From positions 519,423-583,422 of the forward strand of contig NW_006499691.1 in assembly GCF_000471905.2 (NCBI RefSeq): a stretch of 64,000 nucleotides of DNA, given 5' to 3'. Origin of the DNA: Amborella trichopoda. Lineage: Eukaryota > Streptophyta > Magnoliopsida > Amborellales > Amborellaceae. The notes below the pieces were generated by a model. It made no database searches, had not been told where the DNA came from, and saw nothing but the letters and a program-made list of their open reading frames with translations. A program made the translations under genes and the position numbers. How positions within the stretch are numbered: position 1 is the stretch's first letter; every line of letters begins with the position of its first letter. Below are positions 44,921 through 55,940 of this stretch, piece after piece.

Positions 44921-47258
44921 TTAGGAACAATTGTTTGCACAAACCTTGATGGGTGCCTTTGCACTTAAATCTGCTCGACATAATTCAGGCTTATGGCCCA
45001 ACCTCCGACATTTAGAAAAGATCGTGGGTATCAACTCATAGACTATCTCTTGCCTATAATCCTTTCCATACATGTCTAACCAAACTTTAGTCGAGCGTAT
45101 CGTATCTAGATCCAATGCAACACACACCCTTGGCTCAGCCCTTGATCTTAATTTTGTCGGGTTGTCCATGAAGATGGGCTTTCCAACATTGGAGGCACTA
45201 CAAAACAGAATTTCTGTTTCGCAATACATCATTGGCAACCTTGGCAATTTGATCCAAACTGGCATAGTTTGGCGAGTATGCCTAGAGCGTTGAACTGATG
45301 GATTCCATTCTTGAAGCACCAAACATTTTTTGTTGATAAACCATGGCCGCCCCTCCCCCCCTCCCCGTACGGGCAACCTCTATCTCCTTCCTAGAACGGA
45401 ATCGAAAAATCAAGAAGCCCCCATCAGCGGAGAATACTTCAACATCACGCTCAAGCCTCCACATTTTCTTCAACATCTCTTTCATATAATTCCAATCGGG
45501 TCGGCGGCCCAAGAAGTACCCCAATAAGCAGTTTTCCCACCTACTCTGACATGAGTCCATCAACTTCTTTTCAATTTTGACCAATATATTAATAATTTCA
45601 GTGGGTAAAGTATCCACCTCCTCAAAGTAAAACCCTCCATTTTGAACACCCTTGGCACCAAATAACAGGTTTGAGGACCTACCTGAGTCCCAACAACTGT
45701 TAGCTAAGCTTCCATTTTTGTTCTTTGAAACCAAGGATGGAAACTCCTCCCACGACACCTTCACCATGAGAACCCAAAGTAGATCCTAGGTCGTTCTTAC
45801 TACCAAATGTTTTTTTTTCCAAGGAGTAGCATCCACCTCCTTGCCTTTTCCAGAACCAGCAATAGGTTGACTTCCTATGTTGCCATCTATGGTATGCTTC
45901 GAACCAACCACCAAGGGTAGAAAGGCCTCCCTTACAGGACTCCTGATGACCCCATACGAAGAGTTTCAAGGCCAGAATCTTGAACAATCATTGTCTCTCA
46001 GTTCATGATACTTTGAGGAGTACCATCAAGACCAGAATTAATGGATCTAGGAATATCCCCGCAGAGAGAAAAAGCTGGCTGATCAGCATGCTCACCCACA
46101 GCCGTAGGCGCATGCAACCCATAACCATCACGATAAACATAACTGAGACTTTGACCATACTCAGCATCATTGGCAACCCCACCAGAGTCAATAACATGAT
46201 TAATATCATTGCAAGGGGCAGAACTTCGAACACCCAAAACTTTCCCAATATGGGCTGCTTCACGACTATCTTCTGTGGAACTGGAAACACAACCCAAAAG
46301 ATTGTGACCCATAACTTTAGCTTGCACATTACCATGGCTGGCAAGTAAGCCATCCTTTTTTGATAAAAATTTAGGAGCAGGAAACACATCGAAGCAAGAA
46401 ATAGAATGCACAGAAGAAGCATTCTGTAAATCAATGCAAAAAGAGATATTGTCCTTCACAGGCATCAGAGAATAACCAGAATCACAGCCATAGGCAGATA
46501 ACACACGGAAGGCAGCACCATTATCCTCTTTCATATTATTATCCTTCGCATGCATCTCCGCAAAACCAGACCCAGATACCACACGATAGGCAGCACCAGA
46601 ATCTACCTTTGAAACTAGATCACCAGAAACACCCTTAATACTAGTTCCATCTCGAGGTGCAGGGTCAAGGATCATAGCCTCTTCGTCCTTTCTGCAATCT
46701 CCATATCTCATGAAACGAGATCCAATATCATCCGTGTGCAAAAGAGTATGATCAGATCTGTTAGATCGAGGTTTATCTCCACCATGAATATTGTGACCAG
46801 AAATCAATGGATCATAACCATATCCATCCCCATCAAGATGATCACCCACCTTTAAAAGAGGATCTTATCTTATCAATATTATTCAAATGTAAAATAGCAT
46901 GAGCAGCTCTTTTAGACCCAGATCCATCTTTGCCAATAATGATGTCAATATCAACCACATGCAAAAGAGCATGATCAGATTCAAGATGATCACCATTAAT
47001 AAAAGAGGATCTTCGATTATCCCTATTATCCACATGTAAAAGAGCAGATCTTTTAGACCCAGATCCATCTCTGCCAAAATTTTTGTGACCATAAATGAGT
47101 GGATCTGAACCAGATCCATCCCCATCATACCGAGATGATGAGCCTCTAGGGGACCAGCACCACCATCACAATAAGCAGACTACTATTGCCGAAACGAGAA
47201 AGAAGCTCCCGAGGATCAGGAGTTTTCCCCTCCATAGGGAGAGGGTTGTCAATTTTCA
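44921..47258 (-). pseudogene. L1 ORF1 (DUF4283 and zinc knuckle), broken
   Basis: It starts MKIDNPLPMEGKTPDP at 47258. The N-terminal third is repetitive, with LLH(A/V)DDI-type and DGSGSK or DGYGYDPLI motifs every 30-40 residues. The DUF4283 RNA-binding region is at 45767-45290 (LLGYFLGRRPDWNYMKEML, FLIFRFRSRKE), followed by MPVWIKLPRLP and a zinc knuckle SKCRRLGHKPELC near 44990, in which the first Cys of the usual CxxC is Ser. The frame is broken several times between 47258 and 45300. The same N-terminal region is open over 298 codons in the second copy (61452-62348). Confidence 0.8.
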
Positions 47259-47429
47259 TTAAAAGTGGCGAATCAGTGGGGATTTGGGCCCCTACCCTTT
47301 GGTGAGAATTGAGTCAGAGACGTCATCATGGGGCTCGGCAATGCTACCGCCAAAGCCCCATGCCATTCTTACAATTTGAGAGTGGTTGATGAACAGTGCA
47401 ATGAATTTGAGAATGGGTTGATGAACATT

Positions 47430-48420
47430 GCTGATAAATTTTCTTACAAATTTGTTATGTCAAGGTGTCTTATACATTACACTCAAATAAATTACAGCAC
47501 ACTTTATGATGTGAACTCCCCACTAGCTATATGTAAAGAGTAGTCCCTGAATATGATGTCACACTTTTTTTTGCACTTTGCAGAAGGCTTCTTGTATAAG
47601 ACAGTCATATACCTTGAAAGAATTTCCATTATGATATAAAATTATAAACTGCCTACTAGCTATATATGAAATGCAGTCTTTTGAATCAATATTGCGTGTC
47701 AAAGTGTTTTAGAGAAACACTTATCATGCAGTATGCCCACTTATGTAAAATAATTACAATACATTCTCTGATGTGAACTGAGTTCTCTTGAATCCTTGGC
47801 ATGTCTTGAATGTTTCATAGGAAGATTTTTTATACATCACACTCAATTTGCTAAAAGAATTAAAATACAGTCTCGGGCATAATGTGGCAACTAGCTATAT
47901 ATTAAGAGTTTTGTCTTGAATTGATTGCAGGTCATAATGTTTTGAGAAAGGCTTCCCATGCAATAAACTCATTCGTCTAAAAGAAATTACAATATATTCT
48001 CTGATGTAAACTCTCCACAAACTATATATCTCTTGAATCAATAGAGTGTCATCATTTTTATTATACACCACACTCATTACCTGAAATAATTATAAGCTCT
48101 CTTCTGTAAACTCCATATTGGTCTAAGAAGGGTGAGGACCGTAAACTTTTCTTTAACCCGTCCCATACCCGGGTAAAGGGGGTGGGTTGTGTTAGGTAGG
48201 CAGCCAACATAAAACTCTCTCAAAACTTATCATGTTAGCTGCATATGGGCTATATGTAAAGAGTAGTTCCTTGACTCAGCACAGTGTCATGATTTTTATA
48301 TGAGAAGGCTTCTCAGAGAGTACACTTGCGGACCTAAAAGAATTGCTGTACATGAACTGCCTACTAGCTTTTTATAAAGAGTAGTCTCTCAGATTGATAG
48401 CTTTTTATTCCTACCTGATC
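47430..48420 (+). repeat. Imperfect intronic tandem repeat, about 120-bp period
   Basis: Phrases of the type TAAACT.CC.ACTAGCTATAT, AGAGTAGTC, TTGAATCAAT.G.GTGTCA and AAAAGAATTACAATA recur at about 47512, 47645, 47770, 47878, 48001, 48120, 48240 and 48351. The units are strongly diverged. The same array is in the second copy at about 62590-63520. Confidence 0.65.
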
Positions 48421-48493
48421 TTTTTGGTTTTTAAATAGGGCTCACTTGCATCAGTAGCATGTTGTTCCCACCTAATCCTGACTGTTCTTACAG

Positions 48494-48787
48494 GCTCAAG
48501 AACTTTCTGAGGAAATTGATCGGCATGGAACCCAGATGTTAGAAAAGGAGCAACTGCATGAAGCATTGATGCAGTCTCAAAGGACTGTCTATGAAGGGAC
48601 TATCACTGAGCTCCGAGAGTGGATTACGCAAATGCAGTTTGCACATGAGGAGCTTCTTCAATCTAAGGAGACCAAGTTAATTGCGGAGATTGATGATCTT
48701 AATTGTCGCCTCACAGAAATGAAAAAGACCACGGTCCAAATTCTCACCTTTATCTTAGTGGTGGATAAAAGTACTTACCGTATATAG
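48494..48787 (+). CDS. Coiled-coil exon, probably of the RFWD3-like gene (copy 1)
   Basis: A canonical acceptor (CTGACTGTTCTTACAG) precedes an open frame: AQELSEEIDRHGTQ, MLEKEQLHEALMQSQRTVYE, ITELREWITQMQFAHEELLQ and SKETKLIAEIDDLNCRLTEM. It is rich in Glu, Gln and Leu with heptad-like spacing, so a coiled coil is likely. It begins in phase 0, which fits the phase-0 donor after exon 4 at 36469, and would continue the NESLELQ coiled coil. That join is inferred; nothing proves that both belong to one gene. The true 3' border is unclear: the frame runs on to a TAG at 48785, but similarity to coding sequence seems to stop near KKTTVQ (about 48740), where only a weak donor (ACG|GTCCAA) is seen. 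No WD40 exon was found afterwards. Confidence 0.55.
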   Translation, partial: AQELSEEIDRHGTQMLEKEQLHEALMQSQRTVYEGTITELREWITQMQFAHEELLQSKETKLIAEIDDLNCRLTEMKKTTVQILTFILVVDKSTYRI

Positions 48788-50506
48788 CATGTACTATACA
48801 CAAGGGCCATCCACCATCCAGCTTGTTGACCGATCTGTGGAAGTGAACCACAGTTCCATGTAGTGAAGAATTTTGGAGTGTGAAGTTCAAGAGGTGTTCA
48901 TCTCCACCTTCCAACTTCCATAATGGATGGTTGATGGCCCTTTATGTGGGATATGACAAACATAAACTTGGTTAAAGTATACAATATGCTTATCCTTTCC
49001 TCTGTTTGTATTCTTGTTCCTGCGTTCTTTGCTCTTGTTAACTAATTCTCTTTAGCAATGTTCAAGAAGGCGGCCATGGGTCCTAGCTGCCTAGGTGGGC
49101 GCACAGACACCTGGGCAGACTACATTTGGGTTTTGTTTTTGGGAGGTGGGGTGGGGGGCTGGTGGTGTTGGGAGTAGATCCTTGCTCAGATTGTTGGACC
49201 CTCCCCTTTTATCGTATATAGAATTCCATTTTTATTTTGTTTAGTAAGATTAATTTTTTGTATATAATTTATTTTTCAGAAGTCAATTCTATATGTCAAA
49301 CATGAACATACATGAATTTAAACTATAAATATAATAGTTAAAACTTAAAAGAAACTTTAAAAGATAAACGCATTTCTTGATGTCCATTAAATCTTGCAAG
49401 TCACAAATCTCTCTCGTGTAAGTTCCCACATTTTCCCTTCAACCTCTCTCCTCGTTCTTTCTCTCTCTCCCCTCTCTCCTCTCTCTAGTGTCAGCATGGT
49501 TCACATTGAACCCTCCCACGCAACAATGGGGAGCCCCAATTACTCAATACAAGTTAATAACCAATATTCCTTTAACTTGACTGAAATCTGTGTGACCGTG
49601 TATCATAGATGTTGCAAAGAGTTTGTTGAAATTTGGATGGGATAAAAATTGGGATTGGGATAAAAGCGTGGTAATTTAGGCTGAGAAGAAACATAAAAAT
49701 TGCAGTGAGTTTAGCATAAAAACCACCAAGCCAGTTTTGGGTTAGGATGATTACACACTGTCAATTTCTGGTCGATGTTTGAGAACGCAAGGTGATCAAT
49801 GGCTTGGTTTGCACATGATGTTTTCAGATCAGTAAGTTTTTGCAATGGCTAAGGTAGAGAGGTGTTTAAGAAAGAGGAAGGAAGGCAAGTAATTTTAGAG
49901 AGATATGTAGAACCATGGGGTTGTAGATCAGTGGTGGCATCGTGGTCTCTCTCTCTCTTCTCCCGCTTTTCATTGTTAGAGAGAGAGTGCATGTTCTTTT
50001 GGTGTGACTGGTGTAAGAGCGAGTATTGTGATGACAAGCCATTTATGGTTTTTTTTTTATAGTCTATTTATATTTTTTCTGGTTTTTTTATATAATTTTA
50101 TCAATTTATATCTATGCCTCCAAATATTTGATTCATGGTTCTCCTCTTTTCTTCATGAAAGTTTCCTTGTATGTTGTTTGAGACAATGATACGAGTGACA
50201 ACCTTGGGTGCTCGATTCCTTCCTGCTCTTCCATCACTCTACCTTTCCTCCCCTACCTTTCTCTCTCTCCCTCCTGACATTCTTTCGGACCTTTCTACTT
50301 CTCCTCTTAACTATTGAGGTAACATGGCTGCCTCGCCAATCAAACCAACCAAATTAAGTGCAGGTTAACGGTGGCGTATTTGGGGCTGTAAGTACTTGGA
50401 CCATGTTCACTCCCTGCACTCTTCTCCTTCTCTGTAATGCTTTTGTAGATAAGACGGTACTAGATAAAGGTGCAATGTGCATACGCACGCACAAACACAC
50501 AAACAG

Positions 50507-50547
<41 letters not shown>

Positions 50548-51239
50548 TTTAAGGAAATGGAAAGACTTAGAGGTCATCTAGGGTTTTGTGGCCTTTAAAG
50601 GCTTAGGGAGCTTGTAAAAACTATCTGTATAGTGAAATATGCACTTTAATGGGAGTGTGTGTGTTGACTAAAGGTTGTGCGGTTATGTCCAAAGCCCTTG
50701 GCCTTGGGCATGTTTCATTACCGAGAAGGGTTTGCAGGGGGTCATCCCTTGTTGAGGTCGGAGAGTACTGTGTGTTCTCTTGTGTGCAGTTGTTGGCCTA
50801 TGAGAACGAGGGCCAAATCCCCAAATCCCTAACTAACTTCTACACGACATGTACACATGACAACTGCATGGGAAGCAGCCCTTTCTAGATGGACACGTGT
50901 ACATGTGCATTGAGAGAGCTCTTTTTGCACTGTGGTGACAAGTGCTTGATTTGCTCTTAAATGGGGGAAACTGAAATCCATATTCGAGGATCATGATCCC
51001 ATTGTTTATTATCCAATTTTGACAAGCCAATCATGAGCCCTTGCAAAGAGACTGTAGGTCATGGGACTTTGTTCGTTTGGATAAGAGAACAGCAGTGGAT
51101 CAGGGTTTTTGGGGTGAGTGGAATGTCTTTATTGTCGCTTATTTTGACCCATTGGTACCAGTCCACTTATAGTATAATATTATTTTGGTATTATAAAAGT
51201 TTCTTTGATTTTCAACCATTCCTTCAGAATTTTAAAAAA
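48788..51239. other. Region after the coiled-coil exon, no gene recognised
   Basis: A GC-rich CCTAGGTGGGCGC segment lies at 49085 (compare 38180). A GA microsatellite lies at 50504-50548. Short CT-rich frames near 49440-49480 are low complexity. The dispersed repeat at 50575-50911 is listed separately. Confidence 0.45.
50575..50911 (+). repeat. Dispersed repeat, copy 2
   Basis: Partner of 39040-39412 in the same orientation, with scattered substitutions and indels. It ends at the same GTACATGTGCA. Confidence 0.75.
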
Positions 51240-52957
51240 TTATTTCTGTTGTAATATTTATAAAAGGGTATTTCTAAAATTTCATAACTTGAAAAAAACA
51301 CATGTGGGACCCAAGGATCTAGCCCCACATGTGCCACCCCATGCACCCTAGGGGCCACGCCCTATTTTTTGTAAAGCATAATTGACCACACCACTTTTAT
51401 TTAAGCAAAAGGGGGGCCACACTACTATAAAACTTTTAATATTTTACGTTGTTTAAAATATTTAAACGGTGGGAATGCCACCTTTTAAGGAAAAAGGCGG
51501 CACACCACCTTCTTAGGAAGAAAGGGGCACACAGTTGGAATTATATCCTTTTTAGGCTTTAAATTCCTTCATTCTCAATGGCTCTAGACTTAAGTGGGAG
51601 TATAAGAGCTGCATGACTCTAGGATCTTGGCGCACTGGGACCAAGAGTTATGGAACCCCGATTCGGTCATGAGGTGTTTTGGTGTATGGAAGGTACCGAG
51701 AGGGTTGAGGGTTACCTTTTAATTTGGGTCGGTTCATATGATATTGTCATGACCCTGCTCCCTGCTGTCCCCACCGAACCCTAGAGGCCGTAGAGAGCCC
51801 GGGAGTGGCCCTCTAGGGTTCGGTGGAGATGGCAAGAAGCGTTAACCCACATAATTACTTGTCATGACCCTGCTCCTTGCCGTCCCCACTGGATTCTAGA
51901 GGGCCAGGTTCGGGTCTGGCGGAGGACCATAGGGCGTGGGGCCACAACCACAGGTTGAGGGTTGGAGTGCGCTCAACACCTTGAAATGGAAGGAGTTTTC
52001 GGTATCCATAAAAGAAATGAAAAATGAAACACAATATACATAACCATAGTCTGCTGGACAAACAAGTCTCAAAATACATACATCAGTTCAAAATAATACA
52101 TATAGGTCCAAGGCACAAAAGGCCCAACATCAAAACATATTACGAAATCAAAATGGACAATATGGCCAGACTGCTAACTAAAATATTCCCTACAAAATAG
52201 AGTTTCAACAGAAGGGGGGTAAGGGACCCCCAAACACGACCACCAAGACACGCCTCTCCAATCACGGTTGGCTATCACTCTACATGAAGGAAAAATTAAC
52301 AAAGTGAGCTGTAAAGCATAGTATATAATACCTAGGTGCCATCTTTCATGCTTACAAATATTCTGTCTTGACAATAATCGAAGTTTTATGCAAGTCTTAC
52401 AAACATGGAATCATGTATCAAATTCATATTTGAACAAACGTGTCATGCATGATTTATTTCATGGTGGAGTAATAACTAATCAGATATGATTATAATAAGA
52501 AGTCTATCAAATAATTCAAGCATGAACATCATAACAGATCAAAACATTTAGGCATGCATGTAACAAGCATAATCAAGATTAAGAGATACCAACTAACTCC
52601 TGAAGTAGAAGCCCCACGCATCGGGCCAATCAAATCTTGATGCGTAGAACTTGTACTATCACAATCAGGAGAGAAGCACCACCAAAGGATAAATCCGTTG
52701 TGTGGTGCCTCACACATACACACAACTGCATTGCAATATGGTTCAGAAATTGATAGGCACTGGCCTTGCAAGACATGACCCTCTCATGTGCCTTTCTGAC
52801 AAGAGGGCACTGCACTACCAAAAGGGTCCGAATGAGTAGTGTCTCACATAAGTTTTCGGGGAGAGACAACCCAAACACACACACTCTTAACTCTCATCCT
52901 ATCATAGAGAGCAGGAAAACTCACAACTGCTTACACAAATATCTCATCAAATCATAA
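51240..52957. other. LTR-like repetitive DNA, fossil
   Basis: The phrase TGTCATGACCCTGCTCC occurs at about 51747 and 51855, about 108 bp apart, followed each time by CCC(C/A)AC.G.A..CTAGAG. The composition (GTGGGACCC, GGGGCCACGCC, CCCACATGTGCC) is like that of plant LTR retrotransposon ends. No protein domain was found. The element family and its limits are not resolved. Confidence 0.3.
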
Positions 52958-53308
52958 CAGAAGTATGTCTCCATGCGCACATATCTTATCAGAAGCATGT
53001 TACCATGCATGGATCATATAACAGAAGCATGTCTCTATGCACACATATCTTATCGAAAGCATGTTACCATGCATAGATCATATAATAGAAGCGTGTCTCC
53101 ATGCACATATATCTTATCGAAAGCATGTTACCATGTATAGATCATATAATAGAAGCATGTCTCTATGCACATGTATCTTATCAAAAGCATATTACCATGT
53201 ATAAATCATATAACAGAAGCATGTCTCCATGCACACATATCTTATCAAAAGCATGTTACCATGCATAGATCATATGATAGTAGCATGTCTCCAGGCACAC
53301 AAATCTTC
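52958..53308. repeat. 64-bp tandem repeat, about 5.5 copies
   Basis: Units begin at 52958, 53022, 53086, 53150, 53214 and 53278, with core AGAAGCATGTCTC.ATGCAC, ATATCTTATC and AGCATGTTACCATGCATAGA. The period is strict, with few substitutions between copies. Confidence 0.95.
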
Positions 53309-54120
53309 GGTCGGGGCCTGATTTCCATTTGGTCCTTGCGCGAGGCGGAAAGTGCACGTGGCGAGGAAATCCTCTCTCAAACAACCGCAGAGGGTCTGAG
53401 CGCGTTGCACGTTTGCCGGTGCGCATACGCGAGCTCTCCTAAGTGTGGATTGGAACTAGCAACGAGAGAGATTTTACGACGGGGATACGTTCGGACGCTT
53501 ACCTCACCGATTGGGGTTCCGAGGACACCCGGGCAGTTCGCCCTCTTAGAACAATAAAGAAGGCCTCCGGCTCTCTGTCAGCGCGATTTGGACACAGACT
53601 CTCTTCAGACCTTCAATAACTCGCTTCTCTCTCTCTCGTGCTTGCAATTGCGATGTGGGTTCGATTATCCTCCTCCATGATGATTCTCTCAAGGAGTTTG
53701 ACTAACAAAAGGGTAGAGTGCGGAGGAAGGGCGGTGAAGATCTTCCTCTTCGCGTGAGCGTTGGGCGTTCGAGCCCTTGAGGTAACCAAAGAGTTGGTTC
53801 TCTCTCGGCTACCAGCTCAGGCTGACTCCTTCTGAGTGCTGAGGGAGAGAGCGTATGCGTCTCTCGGCTCAACTCGATTGTACGAGAGGAAGTTAGAGCT
53901 GTGGCCCGAGGGTTAGAACTCTTGGGTTCGCTTGTGACTGCGCGTTTGTCACGGATGGGGTTACTGCGCGGGGCAGGTAACGATTAAAGAGGAAGAGAGA
54001 GGGCTTGGGGTGTAGCCTGGTTTAGGAAAGAGAGGGAATGGGACGATACACTCAGGGTATTTTCTCTCTCTGAAAGTTTTCTCTCTCCTCGCGGCGGGAT
54101 TAAGGGTTTAGAAGCAAAAG
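53309..54120. other. GC-rich island of unknown nature
   Basis: This stretch is clearly richer in G and C and in CG dinucleotides than anything around it (for example TGCGCGAGGCG, GCATACGCGAGC, CTTCGCGTGAGC). The longest plus-strand frame (53165-53557) starts in the 64-bp array and has no recognisable domain. It could be part of a decayed LTR, or an old promoter and 5'UTR region. Confidence 0.35.
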
Positions 54121-54251
54121 ACAAGTGAAAACAAGCGTGATGCCTTTATTTCTATAGTGAATAATCTGCCCTTTTACTATTAACCTAAGCTTGTTTATAA
54201 AGAGAACTCACCAAACAAGGGTGAATGCTAAAAAACTAAGCTTAATTAGAA

Positions 54252-54260
54252 TTAAAAGAA
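54252..54260. repeat. Left target-site duplication TTAAAAGAA
   Basis: Nine bases directly before the GGG start of the Mutator-like element, identical to 59829-59837. Confidence 0.95.
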
Positions 54261-54445
54261 GGGAAAATTATAAAAGCCCTCCCAAAATCAAGTACTCTAT
54301 CAACTTCAACTCTAAGTTAACTTTTCTCACTAACTTTTTTTAAAAACTAGCTTTTCTAACAAAAACCCCCCCAACACAAAAAGTAGGTGTTTTTCGGAAG
54401 AATATCCCCTTCCCTTACGTTAAATTTTTTTTTTTGCGTCCCATT

Positions 54446-55515
54446 TAACTTAAATCTGGACTGCAATAAACAAACGTCGGACAAATCCATCAAATGCTGG
54501 ACTGCGCCAAAAAATGCCGGACTGGGGTAGCTCCAGTGACATAAAAAGCCGGACTGCCCTAGACAACTGCTGGATTGAACAACGTTGGACTGTAATACAA
54601 AGATGCATGATTGACATACCCAAGCGCCAGACTGCTCCTCATAATGCCGGATCGGGGCAGTTCCAGTGAAGAAAACACTGGACTGCCCTACGAAAACGTC
54701 GGACTGGACCGCATATAGTGCCGGTCTGGTCCATGATAACACCGGACTGGGGCAGTTCCAGTGATATGAATCGTCGCATTGCCCCAGAAATTCACCAGAA
54801 TGATATAAAAAATCATCGGACTAATGTGCCAAAATACCAGACTGCCCCTTATTATGTCGAAACGAGGCAGTTCCGGTGACTCTAACATAGGATTGCATAG
54901 TTCTTTCGCCGGACTGACGAAACGAAATGTCGGACATGTCCACAGAACATCGGACTTGTTTTCCCAGTGAGATCAAACACCGGAGTGAACAAAGATAACG
55001 CCAGATCGAATGCAATAAACGTCGGACCGGTTGTCGAAAACTCCGGACGGGCAATTTCAATGAGCATAATCACCGGAGCCACTAGCTTAAACGCTGGACT
55101 AATGCCCTTAAACGCCGAATTGACCTTATTTATTACCGGATTGAGTGTTCCATTGATATAGTCGCTAGACTTCCCCCATGAATTTTTAGATTGACAGAGC
55201 ATATTGTCGGACTACCCCTTTCAAGTGCCGGATTGGATTTTCCAGTGAGTTCAATCACCGGATTACCTAAAAAAAACGTCGGACGAAAGCCCCAAAATGG
55301 CAGAGTGCCCTTAGAGGATCGTCGGACCGGTGTTTCAATTGACCAGACGCCGGATTGCCCCAATATTTACCGGATTGAGCCAACCTTTCGCCAGACTGCC
55401 CCATTAAGTGTCGGCCTGCTCCTAATGATCGTCGGACCGTGCCTTTAAGGTCTCGGACTGCCCCTCATTATCGTCGGAGCGCCCCAATATGTTATCGGAC
55501 TGCCCCTGTGATTTC
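54446..55515. repeat. CCGGACTG minisatellite with higher-order structure
   Basis: About 45-50 degenerate copies of a 20-22 bp monomer around (G/A)(C/T)CGGACTG(CCCC) lie head to tail. Some monomers carry an extra GGGGCAGTTCCAGTGA segment of about ten more bases. These longer monomers recur near 54516, 54646, 54741, 54857, 54949, 55041, 55135, 55227, 55321 and 55505, mostly 92-95 bp apart. The array thus has a higher-order unit of one long and three short monomers. Open frames on both strands over this region are by-products. Confidence 0.9.
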
Positions 55516-55814
55516 AATGATTGTCTAGCTGCAGGAATATACAGCTTCCTAGGTGAAGCAGTGCCCTTGTACATTGTCATTTGATACTGAGACATATCAT
55601 CAGCATTGTAAATATAAAGGTGCAACAAAGACAAAGGGAAATTGCACGGAAACCAAGTGCAGAGAGCCTATGGAGAGAATTAAGGTTTACCCAAATTTAA
55701 GATCAAATGAACACATGAAAGTGACAGATGCTACATTTCCTCTCTCTGATGCAAATATTTGAAGAATTTGTTATGAAATGGAAACAAAGAAATCATACAT
55801 TATACAGAGCATAC

Positions 55815-55940
55815 CCTTTCTACAATGCTCCTTGGGTGAGTGGCACAACCACGTTTTGCTTGAACCTTGCAAGGAACAAAGTCTTGAAGTTGCGGAAGCT
55901 TTTCCATGGCTGCCATCTCAGTCGAAGCCTTGGGCAAAAG
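55815..55940 (-). pseudogene. Captured exon of a bHLH transcription factor (bHLH122/130-like)
   Basis: On the minus strand the frame reads LLPKASTEMAAMEKLPQLQ and then DFVPCKVQAKRGCATHPRS, ending IVER before a donor AGG|GTATGC. This is the exon just before and at the start of the basic region in plant bHLH factors of the bHLH122/128/130 group. Their usual form is LPKTSAEMAA, DSVPCKIRAKRGCATHPRS and IAERVRRTR. The next exon (VRRTRISERMRKLQ) was not found towards 55540. Upstream, AT-rich sequence looks like the intron (acceptor not certain). The piece lies between the inverted repeats of the Mutator-like element and next to its transposase, so it was most likely captured from a host gene. Alone it cannot make a DNA-binding protein. 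Confidence 0.8.

Larger units (their letters stand above)
39927..47400 (-). mobile_element. L1-type LINE, near full length, with 14-bp target duplication
   Basis: ATGAATTTGAGAAT stands at both ends (39913-39926 and 47401-47414). The 3' end on the minus strand has a short A run next to the target repeat. From 47400 downwards come a 5'UTR, ORF1, a long spacer and ORF2 (listed below). Plant L1 proteins bind the element RNA (ORF1) and nick and copy it into the genome (ORF2). Frames are interrupted many times, so the element is inactive. It sits in antisense orientation in the large intron between the RING exons and the coiled-coil exon, and its 5' third was copied by the duplication to 60325-62487. 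Confidence 0.9.
45229..48900 (+). repeat. Segmental duplication, copy 1
   Basis: From TTGGCAACCTTGGCAATTTG this segment matches 60325-64000 in the same orientation, over the L1 5' third, the intron and the coiled-coil exon. The offset is 15,101 bp at the exon and about the same at the left edge. By eye, differences are a few per hundred bases with some indels. The window ends before the right edge of copy 2 can be seen. Confidence 0.9.

Noticed and set aside
49394-49645. 83-codon frame with a Ser/Leu-rich start
   Set aside because: The start is CT-rich low complexity and the rest has no recognised family or splice context.
54446-55515. Regular short repeats with unlike spacers, CRISPR-like at first sight
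   Set aside because: The repeats are degenerate, the spacing varies in two classes, they are in a plant transposon and there are no cas genes. It is a minisatellite.
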